The position numbers were made by a program, and so were the translations under genes. This document shows, one piece after another, positions 7,740-15,736 of a stretch of DNA of 37,631 nt. The stretch lies in NCBI GenBank assembly GCA_015063545.1, contig SVTX01000016.1:1-37631 (forward strand), given 5' to 3'. Source of the DNA: Oscillospiraceae bacterium. Its GTDB lineage: Bacteria; Bacillota; Clostridia; Oscillospirales; CAG-272. The notes beneath the pieces are model-generated. The model worked only from the letters and a program-made list of their open reading frames with translations. It did no database searches and was not told where the DNA came from. Numbering within the stretch: the first letter of the stretch is position 1; every line of letters starts with the position of its first letter.

Positions 7740-10115
7740 ATGAAAAAAATGAGATTTTGGATAGCAGCAGCCCTGATATGCGTTTGCGCAATATTTGTCT
7801 TGTCGGGATGCTCTAAGACCCAGCAGACTCAGGACAACGGAATTACCTCAATAGAGATAAAGGGTAAGGACGAAAAGCGCGAGGTCCGCATAAAGGCGGA
7901 GTTCACGGATGAATTTGTTGACGCTCACAAGGGGCAGGATATTCATCTTATCGCAAAGGATCCCTCCAACACAAGCGGTAAGTACACTTCCCTTGCCAGC
8001 AAGAAAATAAAGAACAGTATAAAATTTGAGCTTCCCTATCAGACCGACGGCAAAAGTTATTTGAATACGGCATTCGTGTGCGCGTATGTGGAAAACGGAA
8101 CTTTCGTTCCGATAGGAAACGAGAGATACATAGAGGATGTTTCAGAGCTTGGACAAGGCGCATCCCGCCCGCTTACGGGAAATATCAAAGGACTTGCGAC
8201 CGACAATATAAGTCACGCATCTTATCTTGGAACGGATCATATTTTACTTGAGGTCAGAATAGACAAAATGCTGCTTGAGACTTATGAGGAAGGTGCGCAG
8301 AGCTGTATCAGCCAGGGCTTGACTTACTATTTTGACGGTGAGCAGGTTGAGCATTTCGATAAAGTAATAAAACAAGCAACGGATGCGAAAATGTCCGTAT
8401 ATCTCCAATTTGTACTTTGCGAGCCCGACGAGCTTACAGAGGAGGAGATAGAGGAAGGTAAGATCCAAAAGAAAAAAATAGAGTGTCTGTATTTTCCGGG
8501 AGCATCTCCGAAGGCGACCGCTTTCATGCCCAACATAACCGACAAAAAAGCGCAGGGATATATGACGGCGCTGTTTGACTTTTTCGCTCAGCGCTATTCG
8601 GGATCTGATCACGGAGTAGCTATAGATTACATAATCGGTAAAAACGTAAATAATATCGCTACGTATAACAATGCCGGAGAAATAGAGGCAAAAGATGCGG
8701 CGGACTGCTATTCGGCCTTGGTAAGAATGGCGTATAACTGCCTTGTAAGCAGAGTTTCAAACGGAAGGGTGTATATTTCGCTTGATAACGCATGGAGAAA
8801 AGAGGCAGGCGGTGCGCTGACTTATCTTAACAATTTCAATTCAACGGCAAAGGCTACGGGAGATTATCCTTGGGGCGTTGCGCTTTCATACGGAAATCTT
8901 TCGGGTGATACCGCATGGGCAGACAGCGACGCAAATACTGTCTCCGCTAACAGTCTTGGTGACATCAAGGGTGTTCTCAATACGGATGCTATGCTCCACA
9001 AAAAAGAACAGCGACGCGTAATAATCAGCGAATTTTCCATTCCCGTAAATAAAGAAAGCGCAAACAGCGAGGATCGCAGAGCCGCGTCTTACGCATACGT
9101 GTACTATTCTACTTTGAACGCGGATTTTGCAGATGCGCTGTTCTACACCGAATATGTCGATGATCAAAGAGGGCTTTTGACAAACAATCTGACAGCCACA
9201 AAGCTTTGTGACGTGTATGCTATATGCTCGTCAAATCGCACGCAGGAGCTGAGTTTTATAGATTCCATTATAGGTGACAAATGGAAGGCGCTCAAAAAAA
9301 GCGAGAGCTTTGAGGAGACAAACGTCATATATTCTTCCATCGTTACAAAGGAAGTAAAGACATCAAACCCCAAGAGACTTTTTGATTTTTCAAAGGGAGA
9401 TATTTACGGATTCAAGCCCGCCGGCGGCGCGGAATACGTTTCTCTTGTCGATTACGCCCAAAAGGACGGTAAGAGCAACACGTGCCTTATCATAGGCGGT
9501 GCAAAGGGTGGTTGGAAGACGGCTTTTTGTAAGGCGGTTGGAAAGAGTGAGCTTGATTCCTCAAAATATCTCGGTATAACCGCCGCAGGTCAGTATTCCG
9601 GACAGAAGGCTTACTTGGTCATTACAGGCATATCCAAAAAGTCAGATGAAAAATTTTCGATATGTATGGCAACTACACTGACGGCTGAGCCCAAGGAATA
9701 CTTCTTTGATATATCGGATTTTGCAGATAAGCTTTCTTCTTCCGATGACGTAAGCTTTTCCGTTTGTATTCCCGAGGACACTCAGGCGAGCGCGGGAGAG
9801 GTTTACGTATATAAAATAAATCTTTACGGTTCATCGGGATCTCAGGTTTGGAAATACATTCTCATAATCCTTATAATCATATTGGTTGCTGTGGGTATCT
9901 TTGTTGGCATAAGACTTTTTGAAAAGCGCTCAAAGCGTGGTAAGGGCAAGAGCAAGAGTGCGTCAAAAAAGTCAAATTCTTCCGCAAAAAGATCAGGAAG
10001 CGTATCCAAAAAGGAAAAAGAGCCGAGCATCGTAGTAGATGAAGATGACGGCGACGAGGATTTCGACGAGGATTATGACCGCGATGATGACGAGGACGGA
10101 GAAGATCAGGAATGA
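7740..10115 (+). CDS. Large lipoprotein with glycoside-hydrolase-like (DUF5722-like) domain and C-terminal membrane anchor
   Basis: 791 aa. The N-terminus is a lipoprotein signal with lipobox LSGC (Cys24). Residues about 125-510 look like the DUF5722 family, a TIM-barrel domain related to clan-A glycosidases: LLEVRIDKMLLE, ALFDFFAQRYS, VAIDYIIGKNVNN, RVYISLDNAW and VIISEFSIPV are in the expected order. The family call is from memory of its pattern, so it is tentative. Residues about 703-725 are a membrane helix (YILIILIIILVAVGIFVGI), followed by a Lys/Ser-rich stretch and a very acidic Asp/Glu tail. A protein anchored at both ends is odd, as the tail would be cytoplasmic. The stop overlaps the start of the AraC gene by 4 bp (ATGA), so translation is probably coupled. 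Its substrate is unknown. Confidence 0.75.
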   Translation: MKKMRFWIAAALICVCAIFVLSGCSKTQQTQDNGITSIEIKGKDEKREVRIKAEFTDEFVDAHKGQDIHLIAKDPSNTSGKYTSLASKKIKNSIKFELPYQTDGKSYLNTAFVCAYVENGTFVPIGNERYIEDVSELGQGASRPLTGNIKGLATDNISHASYLGTDHILLEVRIDKMLLETYEEGAQSCISQGLTYYFDGEQVEHFDKVIKQATDAKMSVYLQFVLCEPDELTEEEIEEGKIQKKKIECLYFPGASPKATAFMPNITDKKAQGYMTALFDFFAQRYSGSDHGVAIDYIIGKNVNNIATYNNAGEIEAKDAADCYSALVRMAYNCLVSRVSNGRVYISLDNAWRKEAGGALTYLNNFNSTAKATGDYPWGVALSYGNLSGDTAWADSDANTVSANSLGDIKGVLNTDAMLHKKEQRRVIISEFSIPVNKESANSEDRRAASYAYVYYSTLNADFADALFYTEYVDDQRGLLTNNLTATKLCDVYAICSSNRTQELSFIDSIIGDKWKALKKSESFEETNVIYSSIVTKEVKTSNPKRLFDFSKGDIYGFKPAGGAEYVSLVDYAQKDGKSNTCLIIGGAKGGWKTAFCKAVGKSELDSSKYLGITAAGQYSGQKAYLVITGISKKSDEKFSICMATTLTAEPKEYFFDISDFADKLSSSDDVSFSVCIPEDTQASAGEVYVYKINLYGSSGSQVWKYILIILIIILVAVGIFVGIRLFEKRSKRGKGKSKSASKKSNSSAKRSGSVSKKEKEPSIVVDEDDGDEDFDEDYDRDDDEDGEDQE

Positions 10116-10966
10116 ACGTAAACTACGAGTACGAAAAAAGAAACACGGATTTCTATTTTCGAAGCGATAACCGAGGAAGTGTTTCTCTTGCGTGTACGTC
10201 ACATCTTCACTATCACGTGGAAATAGCGTATATTGAGTACGGAAAGGTTGACACTTACGTTGACTCGGAAAAATATACTCTGTACCCCGGAGATGTTTTG
10301 GTGGTGTTTCCAAACAGAATACACCGATTTGAGTCTGCTGACAAAAAAGAAAGATATAAGTTATTTATAATCAATCCCGATATTGTGCCCGATCTTGTGC
10401 ACAGGCTTCGTCATGAAACTCCCACAGATCCCGTAATCAGAGAGGCAAACAAAAACAAGCGTCTTATGTCGCTTATAAAAATCCTTGCCGACTATGAGAA
10501 AATCCTCCCCACAGAGAGCAACGATATGCTAAGGGGAGTGATAATGAAGGGGTATATTTTGTCTTTTTTTGGTGAAATATTCGGAATGCTTCCCATGACG
10601 GAAACCAGAAGTGCGGACAGTCAGGCGATGAGAGCTATACTTGACTATTGCTCTCAGAATTTCACGCAGGAGCTTTCGCTTTCCTCGCTTGAGCGAGAGA
10701 TACATCTGAGCAAATATTATATCTCACATCTTTTTAGCGACAAGCTTGGAGTGAGCTTTAACGAATATATAAATTCACTCAGAGTGTCCGAGGCGTGCAG
10801 ACATCTTAGGTTTGGCGAGAGCAGCATAACAGAGATATCCGCTATGTCGGGATTCGGTACGTTGCGAACCTTTAACCGCGCGTTTGTAAAGCAGATGGGC
10901 ATGTCACCCTCGCAGTACAGAAAAACAAACCGACACGAAAGCTCATCCGCTTCCGTGCCGAGTTAA
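10112..10966 (+). CDS. AraC-family transcriptional regulator with N-terminal cupin
   Basis: 284 aa. The N-terminal half is a cupin-type sensor (HYHVEIAYIEYGKVDTYVDS, LYPGDVLVVFPNRIHRFE). The C-terminal hundred residues carry the AraC double helix-turn-helix: LSLSSLEREIHLSKYYISHLF and the signature SITEISAMSGFGTLRTFNRAFVKQMGMSPSQYR. Such regulators usually respond to sugars or small carbon compounds, which fits the glycosidase-like gene overlapping it by 4 bp. What it controls is not shown here. It ends the alr operon, and a terminator follows at 11007. Confidence 0.93.
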   Translation: MNVNYEYEKRNTDFYFRSDNRGSVSLACTSHLHYHVEIAYIEYGKVDTYVDSEKYTLYPGDVLVVFPNRIHRFESADKKERYKLFIINPDIVPDLVHRLRHETPTDPVIREANKNKRLMSLIKILADYEKILPTESNDMLRGVIMKGYILSFFGEIFGMLPMTETRSADSQAMRAILDYCSQNFTQELSLSSLEREIHLSKYYISHLFSDKLGVSFNEYINSLRVSEACRHLRFGESSITEISAMSGFGTLRTFNRAFVKQMGMSPSQYRKTNRHESSSASVPS

Positions 10967-11006
10967 AAAACGCAAGGCTTTAGAGTGTCGCTCTAAAGGA
11001 CAGTTT

Positions 11007-11047
11007 AAAAAAATACGGCATATCTCGAAAGAGGTACGCCGTATTTT
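11007..11047. terminator. Terminator after the AraC gene
   Basis: AAAATACGGC pairs with GCCGTATTTT, and the interior (TATCTC-GAAA-GAGGTA) also pairs and closes on a GAAA tetraloop. A smaller TAGAG/CTCTA hairpin precedes it at 10981-10995. Confidence 0.8.
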
Positions 11048-11106
11048 GCATTTGCGGACACAAATGCAGTGCTTGTCAGGAAAATTGACAATTCATAGGT
11101 GAACAT

Positions 11107-11242
11107 AAAAAAGGCTCCCTTGTGTAAAGGGAGCTGACGCCGTAGGCGGCTGAGGGATTGTTTTCGTAATAAAACTAACTCTTCACAATCCCTCCGTCAC
11201 GGCAAGCCGTGCCACCTCCCTTTACACAAGGGAGGCTTTTTT
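11107..11242. mobile_element. MITE-like element with about 55-bp terminal inverted repeats
   Basis: The left end reads AAAAAAGGCTCCCTTGTGT and the right end, on the opposite strand, AAAAAAGCCTCCCTTGTGT. The similarity continues through AAAGGGAG, a CGCCG/CACGG block and GAGGGATTGT, leaving a short AT-rich centre (11161-11185). It encodes no protein. Very similar intergenic elements are widespread in gut Clostridia genomes (recalled, not searched). It lies between the AraC operon and the ncRNA locus. Confidence 0.8.
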
Positions 11243-11284
11243 CTATCTCTCGGAAGGTAAGTTTATAATTTTTCACCAAATATG

Positions 11285-11313
11285 TTTACAAATCGCCAAA
11301 ATTGTGATATAAT
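11285..11313 (+). promoter_or_regulatory. Sigma-A promoter of structured ncRNA copy 1
   Basis: TTTACA (11285-11290), 17-bp spacer, TATAAT (11308-11313). Six bases later is G11320, the first base of the RNA's terminal stem. The second copy has the same geometry. Confidence 0.9.
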
Positions 11314-11319
11314 AATCTT

Positions 11320-11532
11320 GCTACACAAAATTTAATTAACAAGCTATGCGAGGGGACTCTCTGTTTTTATAGAGGGTTTTATCCCTATGCTTATATGCTA
11401 ATAATGAATTTGGCAAAAACGCAAATTCCACTTAGCGTATAAGCGAGAGTTATCTCCGAGCTTGTTAAGTTTTGTGTAGCAGCAATCGGGGTTTGCGTTT
11501 TTCGGTGCGTGGCTTCGGTTACGCACCTTTTT
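11320..11532 (+). ncRNA. Structured ncRNA, copy 1 of a two-copy family
   Basis: About 213 nt from the predicted transcription start to the terminator U-tract. The terminal stem P1 pairs GCTACACAAAA (11320-11330) with TTTTGTGTAGC (11470-11480), and TTAACAAGCT (11336-11345) with AGCTTGTTAA (11459-11468). Inside are a small 5' hairpin with a GGGA loop (GAG-GGGA-CTC, 11350-11359, alternative pairings exist) and a long arm P3: GCTTATATGCTAA (11389-11401) with TTAGCGTATAAGC (11432-11444), capped by GAATTTG/CAAATTC (11406-11412/11422-11428). A tail hairpin GCAA/TTGC (11482-11496) and a terminator with C-UUCG-G loop (11504-11527, then TTTTT) follow. The family is not identified: a 6S-like RNA or a cis-acting leader are both possible. 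A 60-aa ORF starts 19 nt after the U-tract. Confidence 0.8.
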
Positions 11533-11551
11533 ATATGTGGATGGTGGATAT

Positions 11552-11734
11552 ATGAGCAAGAAGATTCAAGAAAAAATCATAGATATTACTGGCGTTGAAC
11601 TTACACCGGGAAAACCCACCGTTTGCCTTGGTAACGGCGAACAAGGGTTTGAGTGTTGTTGTGACGAGTGTGATTACTTTTTGCTTTGTTTTCCGAAGTT
11701 TGATGATCAAATCAAAGAAGAAAATATTACTTAA
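11552..11734 (+). CDS. Small Cys-rich protein downstream of ncRNA copy 1
   Basis: 60 aa from the ATG at 11552, preceded by GGTGG four bases upstream; an in-frame GTG at 11537 is less likely. The C-terminal half has a dense cysteine motif, FECCCDECDYFLLCFPKF, that could bind metal. There is no signal peptide or membrane helix. The start is 19 nt past the U-tract of the ncRNA terminator and no other promoter is visible, so expression probably needs terminator read-through. Function unknown; it may be the protein half of an RNA-ORF module. Confidence 0.7.
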   Translation: MSKKIQEKIIDITGVELTPGKPTVCLGNGEQGFECCCDECDYFLLCFPKFDDQIKEENIT

Positions 11735-11759
11735 AGATAGGTTTATACCAAAAACAGAA

Positions 11760-11796
11760 AAAATGACAGAGAGTGTAAGACATTCTCTGTCATTTT
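11760..11796. terminator. Bidirectional terminator between the small ORF and jag
   Basis: AAAATGACAGAGA pairs with TCTCTGTCATTTT around an 11-nt loop, with T/A tracts on both sides. It serves the plus-strand small ORF and probably the minus-strand yidC-jag transcript. Nothing else is seen between here and jag at 11883. Confidence 0.85.
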
Positions 11797-11882
11797 TGTA
11801 AGCAAATAAGTATTCTTTTTAAGATTAAAAACTGTCCTTAAGAATACGTACCATTTGCCTTGTGCTTTTTTTAATTTTTACA

Positions 11883-12566
11883 TCAATAATCGTAATCCTC
11901 GTCCTCGGTGTGCTTTGCAGCCGCCTTCTGATCCTCAAGATAAATTACTATCTTGCGGTTGTTTTCAGAACCGATGGAATTGGTGGATACGCCGCTTATT
12001 CCCTGTATCTCGGAGTGAATGATTCTTCTCTCGTAGGGGTTCATAGGCTCAAGCATAACGCTCTTTTTGTATTTAAGCACCTTGTCTGCCATTCTTCTTG
12101 CGAGGCTGCGGAGAGTTTCCTCTCTCTTTGCTCTGTAGTTTTCGGCATCAACCGTAACTTTAACGTGTGCTCTCTTTTCGCCGTCAACCTTCTTGTTGGC
12201 TGCGAGATTTGCAAGGTACTGAATGGAATCAAGCGTGTCGCCGTGATGACCGATGAGAATTCCGGCGCCCTCGCCCTGAATGTCGATAAGCACTCCGTCT
12301 CTGTCTGTGGCTTCCTTCATTTCAACAGTAACGTTGAGCTGCATGTCGGATACGAGCTTCTTTATGAAATCCAAAGCAATATCCTCACCCTTAAGAGTAT
12401 AAACTGCCTTTATTTTTGCAGGTGTCGCTCCGATTCCGAAAAGTCCCTTCTTGGGCTCGTCGATTACCTCATAGGTAATTTCATCAGAGGATACGCTAAG
12501 CTGCTCTGCGGCATTCGCAAGAGCTTCTTCTATAGTCTTTCCTGTTGCGATAATTTCTTTTTTCAC
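11883..12566 (-). CDS. jag: RNA-binding protein Jag/KhpB (Jag-N, KH, R3H domains)
   Basis: 227 aa from the GTG at 12566. That start gives the family-typical MKKEIIATGKTIEEAL and has GGAG six bases upstream; a longer TTG start at 12578 has no good ribosome binding site. The Jag-N domain ends with PKKGLFGIGATPAKI. The KH domain (about 75-150) includes GILIGHHGDTLDSIQYLANL. The R3H domain (about 150-215) includes RAKREETLRSLARRMADKV and EPMNPYERRIIH. KhpB homologues bind many RNAs and affect cell elongation. The gene directly follows yidC (33 bp), the standard Firmicute order. Confidence 0.95.
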   Translation of the reverse strand: MKKEIIATGKTIEEALANAAEQLSVSSDEITYEVIDEPKKGLFGIGATPAKIKAVYTLKGEDIALDFIKKLVSDMQLNVTVEMKEATDRDGVLIDIQGEGAGILIGHHGDTLDSIQYLANLAANKKVDGEKRAHVKVTVDAENYRAKREETLRSLARRMADKVLKYKKSVMLEPMNPYERRIIHSEIQGISGVSTNSIGSENNRKIVIYLEDQKAAAKHTEDEDYDY

Positions 12567-12599
12567 AATAAACTCCAATGAAGATAACTGATATGCTTA

Positions 12600-14048
12600 T
12601 CAGTCATTCTTTTCCTTTTTGTTTTTTTCTTTCTTTTCTTTTTTCTGTTTCTTTTCCTTTTTGGAGGATACGTTTTTGTCGGTATCGTCCTTAAGGGATG
12701 CGCCCTCTGTCATTTTGTTTTCGGGAAGCTTTTCTTCCTTTGCGGGCTCGGGGGTGACTTCGATATATTCTGCGTCTTCTACGGGCTGAGGAATATAGTT
12801 TCCTTGCTCGTCGTAGTCCTCATCATCAATGTGGTGGAGCGAACGAACTTTTCCTGCATTTGCGGATTTTTCAACCTTTTTGGGTTGTTTGCCCGCGTAT
12901 TCTCGCTCGGCGGCTTTATAATCCGCTTCGGTAAATACGGGTAGTGGCATGACCTTACTGATGATTATCTGCTTTACTGTACTTACGACACTCTTGAACA
13001 TCCAATATATACCTACTGCGGCAGGAACGATAAACGTCATCCATACGCTCATCAGAGGCATCATCCAGTCCATCATCTTGTTGGAACAAGCTGTCTGGGC
13101 ATCTCCCGACGCGCTCTGCGTAGGCTGATACATGAATTTACGGGATATTTTTGAGCTAAAGAAGTACACAAGGAACGTGAGTACCGGAATGGCAAGAAGC
13201 CAATAAAGTCTGTTGTCACCGGGATTGAAGCTGGGAATATTACCCATGTTGATAGGACCGATATTGAAGTTGGTATCCTCTGCTCTTTCTGCGATCTCGC
13301 AGATTCGCTCATATACCTTTTCTCCGGTTTCGGGATTATCAAAGAAGGTCTTTACGCCCTCAAATGCCTCGGCGCCCTTTTCACGGAGCTGCGCTACGAG
13401 ACCGATAGTACCGTTTGTGTTTACGTTCATTCCAAGGCCGCCCTCTGTTTTGGGCGCGTTCATGTACTGAACGATAAAGCCGGAGAAGTTTCCGCCATAG
13501 CCGAAAACGTATTTGAGGGGGTTAACTACGATGCTGTACAGCGCCATAATGATAGGAAGCTGAATGAGCAAAGGCAGACAACCGCCCATGGGATTGAATT
13601 GCTCTTTCTGATAGAGCTCCTGAATTTCCTGATTGATCTTTTGCTGTGTGGCCTGGTCTGTGCGTCCTGCGTACTTTTTGCGGATAGCCATTTCCTTAGG
13701 ACGGAGTCTTGCCTGTTTAATGGAATTCTTCTGCTGCTTTATAGAGAAAGGAAGCATGAGTATCTCTACTACGATAGCGAAGATGAAAAGCGCGAGAATA
13801 TAGCTCTTAAGGGGCATTATCTTGGTTATCCAACCGATAAACGTACCTATATAGAACAATATGGAATCAACAAATCCTCTGTCTGCTTCAAGAGTAATGT
13901 CTTTTCCTACTTCGGCGCTCTTCCAATCGCTGAGGTTCTTCTTTGTCTCTACGGTGTTGTTGGGCCCGCAGCTTGTGAGAACTGAGAGCAAAACAACAGC
14001 CAAAAGCGCAAATATAAGGATCTTTGCAATGGTTTTTCTTTTCAACAT
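12600..14048 (-). CDS. yidC: Membrane protein insertase YidC/OxaA/SpoIIIJ family
   Basis: 482 aa. A lipoprotein-type signal (LLSVLTSCG) precedes the Oxa1 core: MPLKSYILALFIFAIVVEIL, the cytoplasmic loop starting PFSIKQQKNSIKQARLRP, NPMGGCLPLLIQLPIIMALY, and later helices with PAAVGIYWMFKSVVSTVKQI. An insertion of roughly 100 residues between two helices (about 200-290) is longer than in Bacillus YidC. The C-terminus is a long Lys/Glu-rich tail, typical of Gram-positive proteins where it contacts ribosomes. It inserts membrane proteins, alone or with Sec. It lies between yidD and jag in the conserved rpmH-rnpA-yidD-yidC-jag cluster. Confidence 0.96.
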   Translation of the reverse strand: MLKRKTIAKILIFALLAVVLLSVLTSCGPNNTVETKKNLSDWKSAEVGKDITLEADRGFVDSILFYIGTFIGWITKIMPLKSYILALFIFAIVVEILMLPFSIKQQKNSIKQARLRPKEMAIRKKYAGRTDQATQQKINQEIQELYQKEQFNPMGGCLPLLIQLPIIMALYSIVVNPLKYVFGYGGNFSGFIVQYMNAPKTEGGLGMNVNTNGTIGLVAQLREKGAEAFEGVKTFFDNPETGEKVYERICEIAERAEDTNFNIGPINMGNIPSFNPGDNRLYWLLAIPVLTFLVYFFSSKISRKFMYQPTQSASGDAQTACSNKMMDWMMPLMSVWMTFIVPAAVGIYWMFKSVVSTVKQIIISKVMPLPVFTEADYKAAEREYAGKQPKKVEKSANAGKVRSLHHIDDEDYDEQGNYIPQPVEDAEYIEVTPEPAKEEKLPENKMTEGASLKDDTDKNVSSKKEKKQKKEKKEKNKKEKND

Positions 14049-14084
14049 TTTTAAAAAGTAGTCCTCTCGTTTATTTTTTTGGAC

Positions 14085-14408
14085 CTAATTGTCATTGTCA
14101 AGTGGCAAATAGTATCTGAAAACAAATTTCTTGTTTTCGGGGATTGTATAAAAAATTTTTTCGCCCAAAGAATTTTTCGGATGAGAAAGACCTCTAAGCG
14201 GAACAGGATCGTAGCCGCCCGCGCAAAAGGGCTGGCAACGGGATATCCGCGAGACGGTAAGTATCATTCCGACAATAAATCCACGTTTGCTGAATGCCCC
14301 GACGGCGTATGCCGAGCAGGACGGGTAAAAACGGCAACAGGATTTTTTCTTTAAGGGAGATAAAAATTTTTGGTAAAAGCGTACAAGCCAGATACACAGA
14401 TACTTCAT
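14085..14408 (-). CDS. yidD: Membrane protein insertion efficiency factor YidD
   Basis: 107 aa with the family signature: RFYQKFLSPL (10-19), CCRFYPSCSAYA (24-35) with its conserved cysteines, then FCAGGYDPVP (61-70). An amphipathic N-terminal helix is expected to bind the inner face of the membrane and assist YidC. The start overlaps the rnpA stop by 4 bp (ATGA), and yidC begins 36 bp downstream. The C-terminal 35 residues beyond the core are not conserved in the families I know. Confidence 0.95.
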   Translation of the reverse strand: MKYLCIWLVRFYQKFLSPLKKKSCCRFYPSCSAYAVGAFSKRGFIVGMILTVSRISRCQPFCAGGYDPVPLRGLSHPKNSLGEKIFYTIPENKKFVFRYYLPLDNDN

Positions 14409-14827
14409 TTTGTATTTGTGTGTTGTGCGGAGCCGATATCTTGGCGCTCCGTTTCAATTTTTTCAAACATGTCGAGCTTTGAAAAGGCGTACTTTAGTTC
14501 TTTTGCGACAGCGGTGCTTTTTTGTCCGATTATTTCGGGGCGCGCGCTTATCACGATAAGAAAACCTGTCTTTAAGTTTTTTTGTACGCAAGAATATCCG
14601 GCGCGTATAAGTCTTTTGGCGCGGCTTCGCTTTACAGCTGAGCCCACCTTCTTTGTAACAGACAAGCCAAGTCTGTTTACGCGTATTTTTTGTGGATGCT
14701 CCTTTTGAAGCCTTTTTGCGTGGAGATCACGCAATACGTAAACGCAAACAAATCTGCCGAAATAGTGCTTTCCGGCCTTGAATGTCTTGTTATAAAGATG
14801 ATGCTCTTTAATTGCTGGATATTTCAT
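14405..14827 (-). CDS. rnpA: Ribonuclease P protein component
   Basis: 140 aa. The RNP-A signature is intact: RLGLSVTKKVGSAVKRSRAK at residues 52-71, followed by RLIR. The protein is the small basic subunit that helps RNase P RNA cleave the 5' leader of tRNA precursors. The ATG has GGAGAG upstream. A short C-terminal extension past the core is likely dispensable. The 215-bp gap to rpmH is longer than usual and contains a possible hairpin (ACCGATG and CATCGGGGTTTTTT, 14920-14980, minus strand) that could attenuate rnpA transcription. Confidence 0.96.
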   Translation of the reverse strand: MKYPAIKEHHLYNKTFKAGKHYFGRFVCVYVLRDLHAKRLQKEHPQKIRVNRLGLSVTKKVGSAVKRSRAKRLIRAGYSCVQKNLKTGFLIVISARPEIIGQKSTAVAKELKYAFSKLDMFEKIETERQDIGSAQHTNTK

Positions 14828-15042
14828 TTCGCATCTCTCCTTGTATTTCCGCCAAATCTTCCGTGTTTTTTGTCATTTTTTATCCTTGTTTTAGCTCTTT
14901 GGATATCAGAGCAAAAAACCCCGATGCCGTACACTAAAGGCGCTCTCTTTTGGCGGCGCTGTTATGATAGGTCATCGGTGTTTTTATGTGTTGATAGAGT
15001 TTTTCTAACTTTAAGCTCCGTAAAAACGGTACCCGAAAGGGA

Positions 15043-15177
15043 TTAGTAGGTCAGTCTCTTTCTGCCTTTTGCACGACGTCTCTTAAGAACGTTTCTGCCG
15101 TCGGATGTCTTCATTCTCTTTCTGAAGCCGTGTTCCTTTTTTCTCTGACGCTTTTTGGGCTGGTATGTTCTGAGCAT
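15043..15177 (-). CDS. rpmH: 50S ribosomal protein L34
   Basis: 44 aa, the classic L34 length, starting [20 protein letters not shown] and ending GRKRLTY. The start ATG at 15177 has a GGAGG ribosome binding site. It is first in the rpmH-rnpA-yidD-yidC-jag cluster. In most bacteria dnaA lies divergently just upstream; here rpsT on the same strand takes that place, so the cluster is detached from dnaA. Confidence 0.97.
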   Translation of the reverse strand: MLRTYQPKKRQRKKEHGFRKRMKTSDGRNVLKRRRAKGRKRLTY

Positions 15178-15267
15178 CTGATGCACCTCCTTGAATTTTT
15201 TCGGAAGCGTTTGGCATACAGCACATAATTTTGGGCTGTTTTACGCTTTTATACAATGACATCGTAT

Positions 15268-15297
15268 ATTATACAACAAGGGACTATACTTTGTCAA
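15268..15297 (-). promoter_or_regulatory. Sigma-A promoter of rpmH
   Basis: On the minus strand, TTGACA (15297-15292), an 18-bp spacer ending in an extended -10 TG, and TATAAT (15273-15268). The leader to the rpmH start is about 85 nt. Confidence 0.85.
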
Positions 15298-15379
15298 GGA
15301 TTTTTTTGAAATTTTTTGATTTTTCCCTCAATTATTTAATAATATACAGCAATTTTGAGAGTATTTTGAGAAAAATTTA

Positions 15380-15421
15380 CAAAAACAACGGAGCCTGAAG
15401 GGTGAGAAACTTCAAACTCCG
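15380..15421 (-). terminator. Terminator of rpsT
   Basis: On the minus strand, CGGAG-TT-TGAAG pairs with CTTCA-GG-CTCCG around a 9-nt loop, then TTGTTTTT. Confidence 0.85.
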
Positions 15422-15440
15422 CTATTTTTATATAATGGAA

Positions 15441-15707
15441 TTACTTGTTCATTCCGTTGAGTGCCTTTGTGAACTGGCTCTTCTTATGAGCAGCGGCATT
15501 CTTGTGAATAATGCCCTTGGATGCGGCAACGTCAATTCTCTTAACAGCAACCTTGTATGCTGCCTGCGCTGCTTCCATATCACCGGAAGCGATCGCTGCG
15601 TTGTACTTCTTGATGTCTGTCTTCATAGCGGACTTGAACATCTTGTTCTGAAGTGTCTTTGTAGCTGTGACCTTTACGCGCTTCTTAGCTGACTTAATAT
15701 TCGGCAT
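15441..15707 (-). CDS. rpsT: 30S ribosomal protein S20
   Basis: 88 aa, normal length, with the Lys/Ala-rich helical composition of S20: MPNIKSAKKRVKVTATKTLQ at the start and HKNAAAHKKSQFTKAL near the end. The ATG is preceded by GGAGG. S20 binds 16S rRNA early in small-subunit assembly. It is monocistronic with its own promoter, a structured leader and a terminator. Confidence 0.97.
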   Translation of the reverse strand: MPNIKSAKKRVKVTATKTLQNKMFKSAMKTDIKKYNAAIASGDMEAAQAAYKVAVKRIDVAASKGIIHKNAAAHKKSQFTKALNGMNK

Positions 15708-15736
15708 TTCTCTACCTCCATGTAATTTTTACATAT

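Noticed and set aside
11320-11532. Retron msr-msd RNA
   Set aside because: The long terminal stem resembles the a1/a2 pairing of retrons, but no reverse transcriptase lies nearby and the following ORF has only 60 residues.
11320-11532. Integron attC site or gene cassette
   Set aside because: The element has a promoter, a multi-stem fold and a terminator. The RYYYAAC/GTTRRRY core sites are absent and no integrase is in the window.
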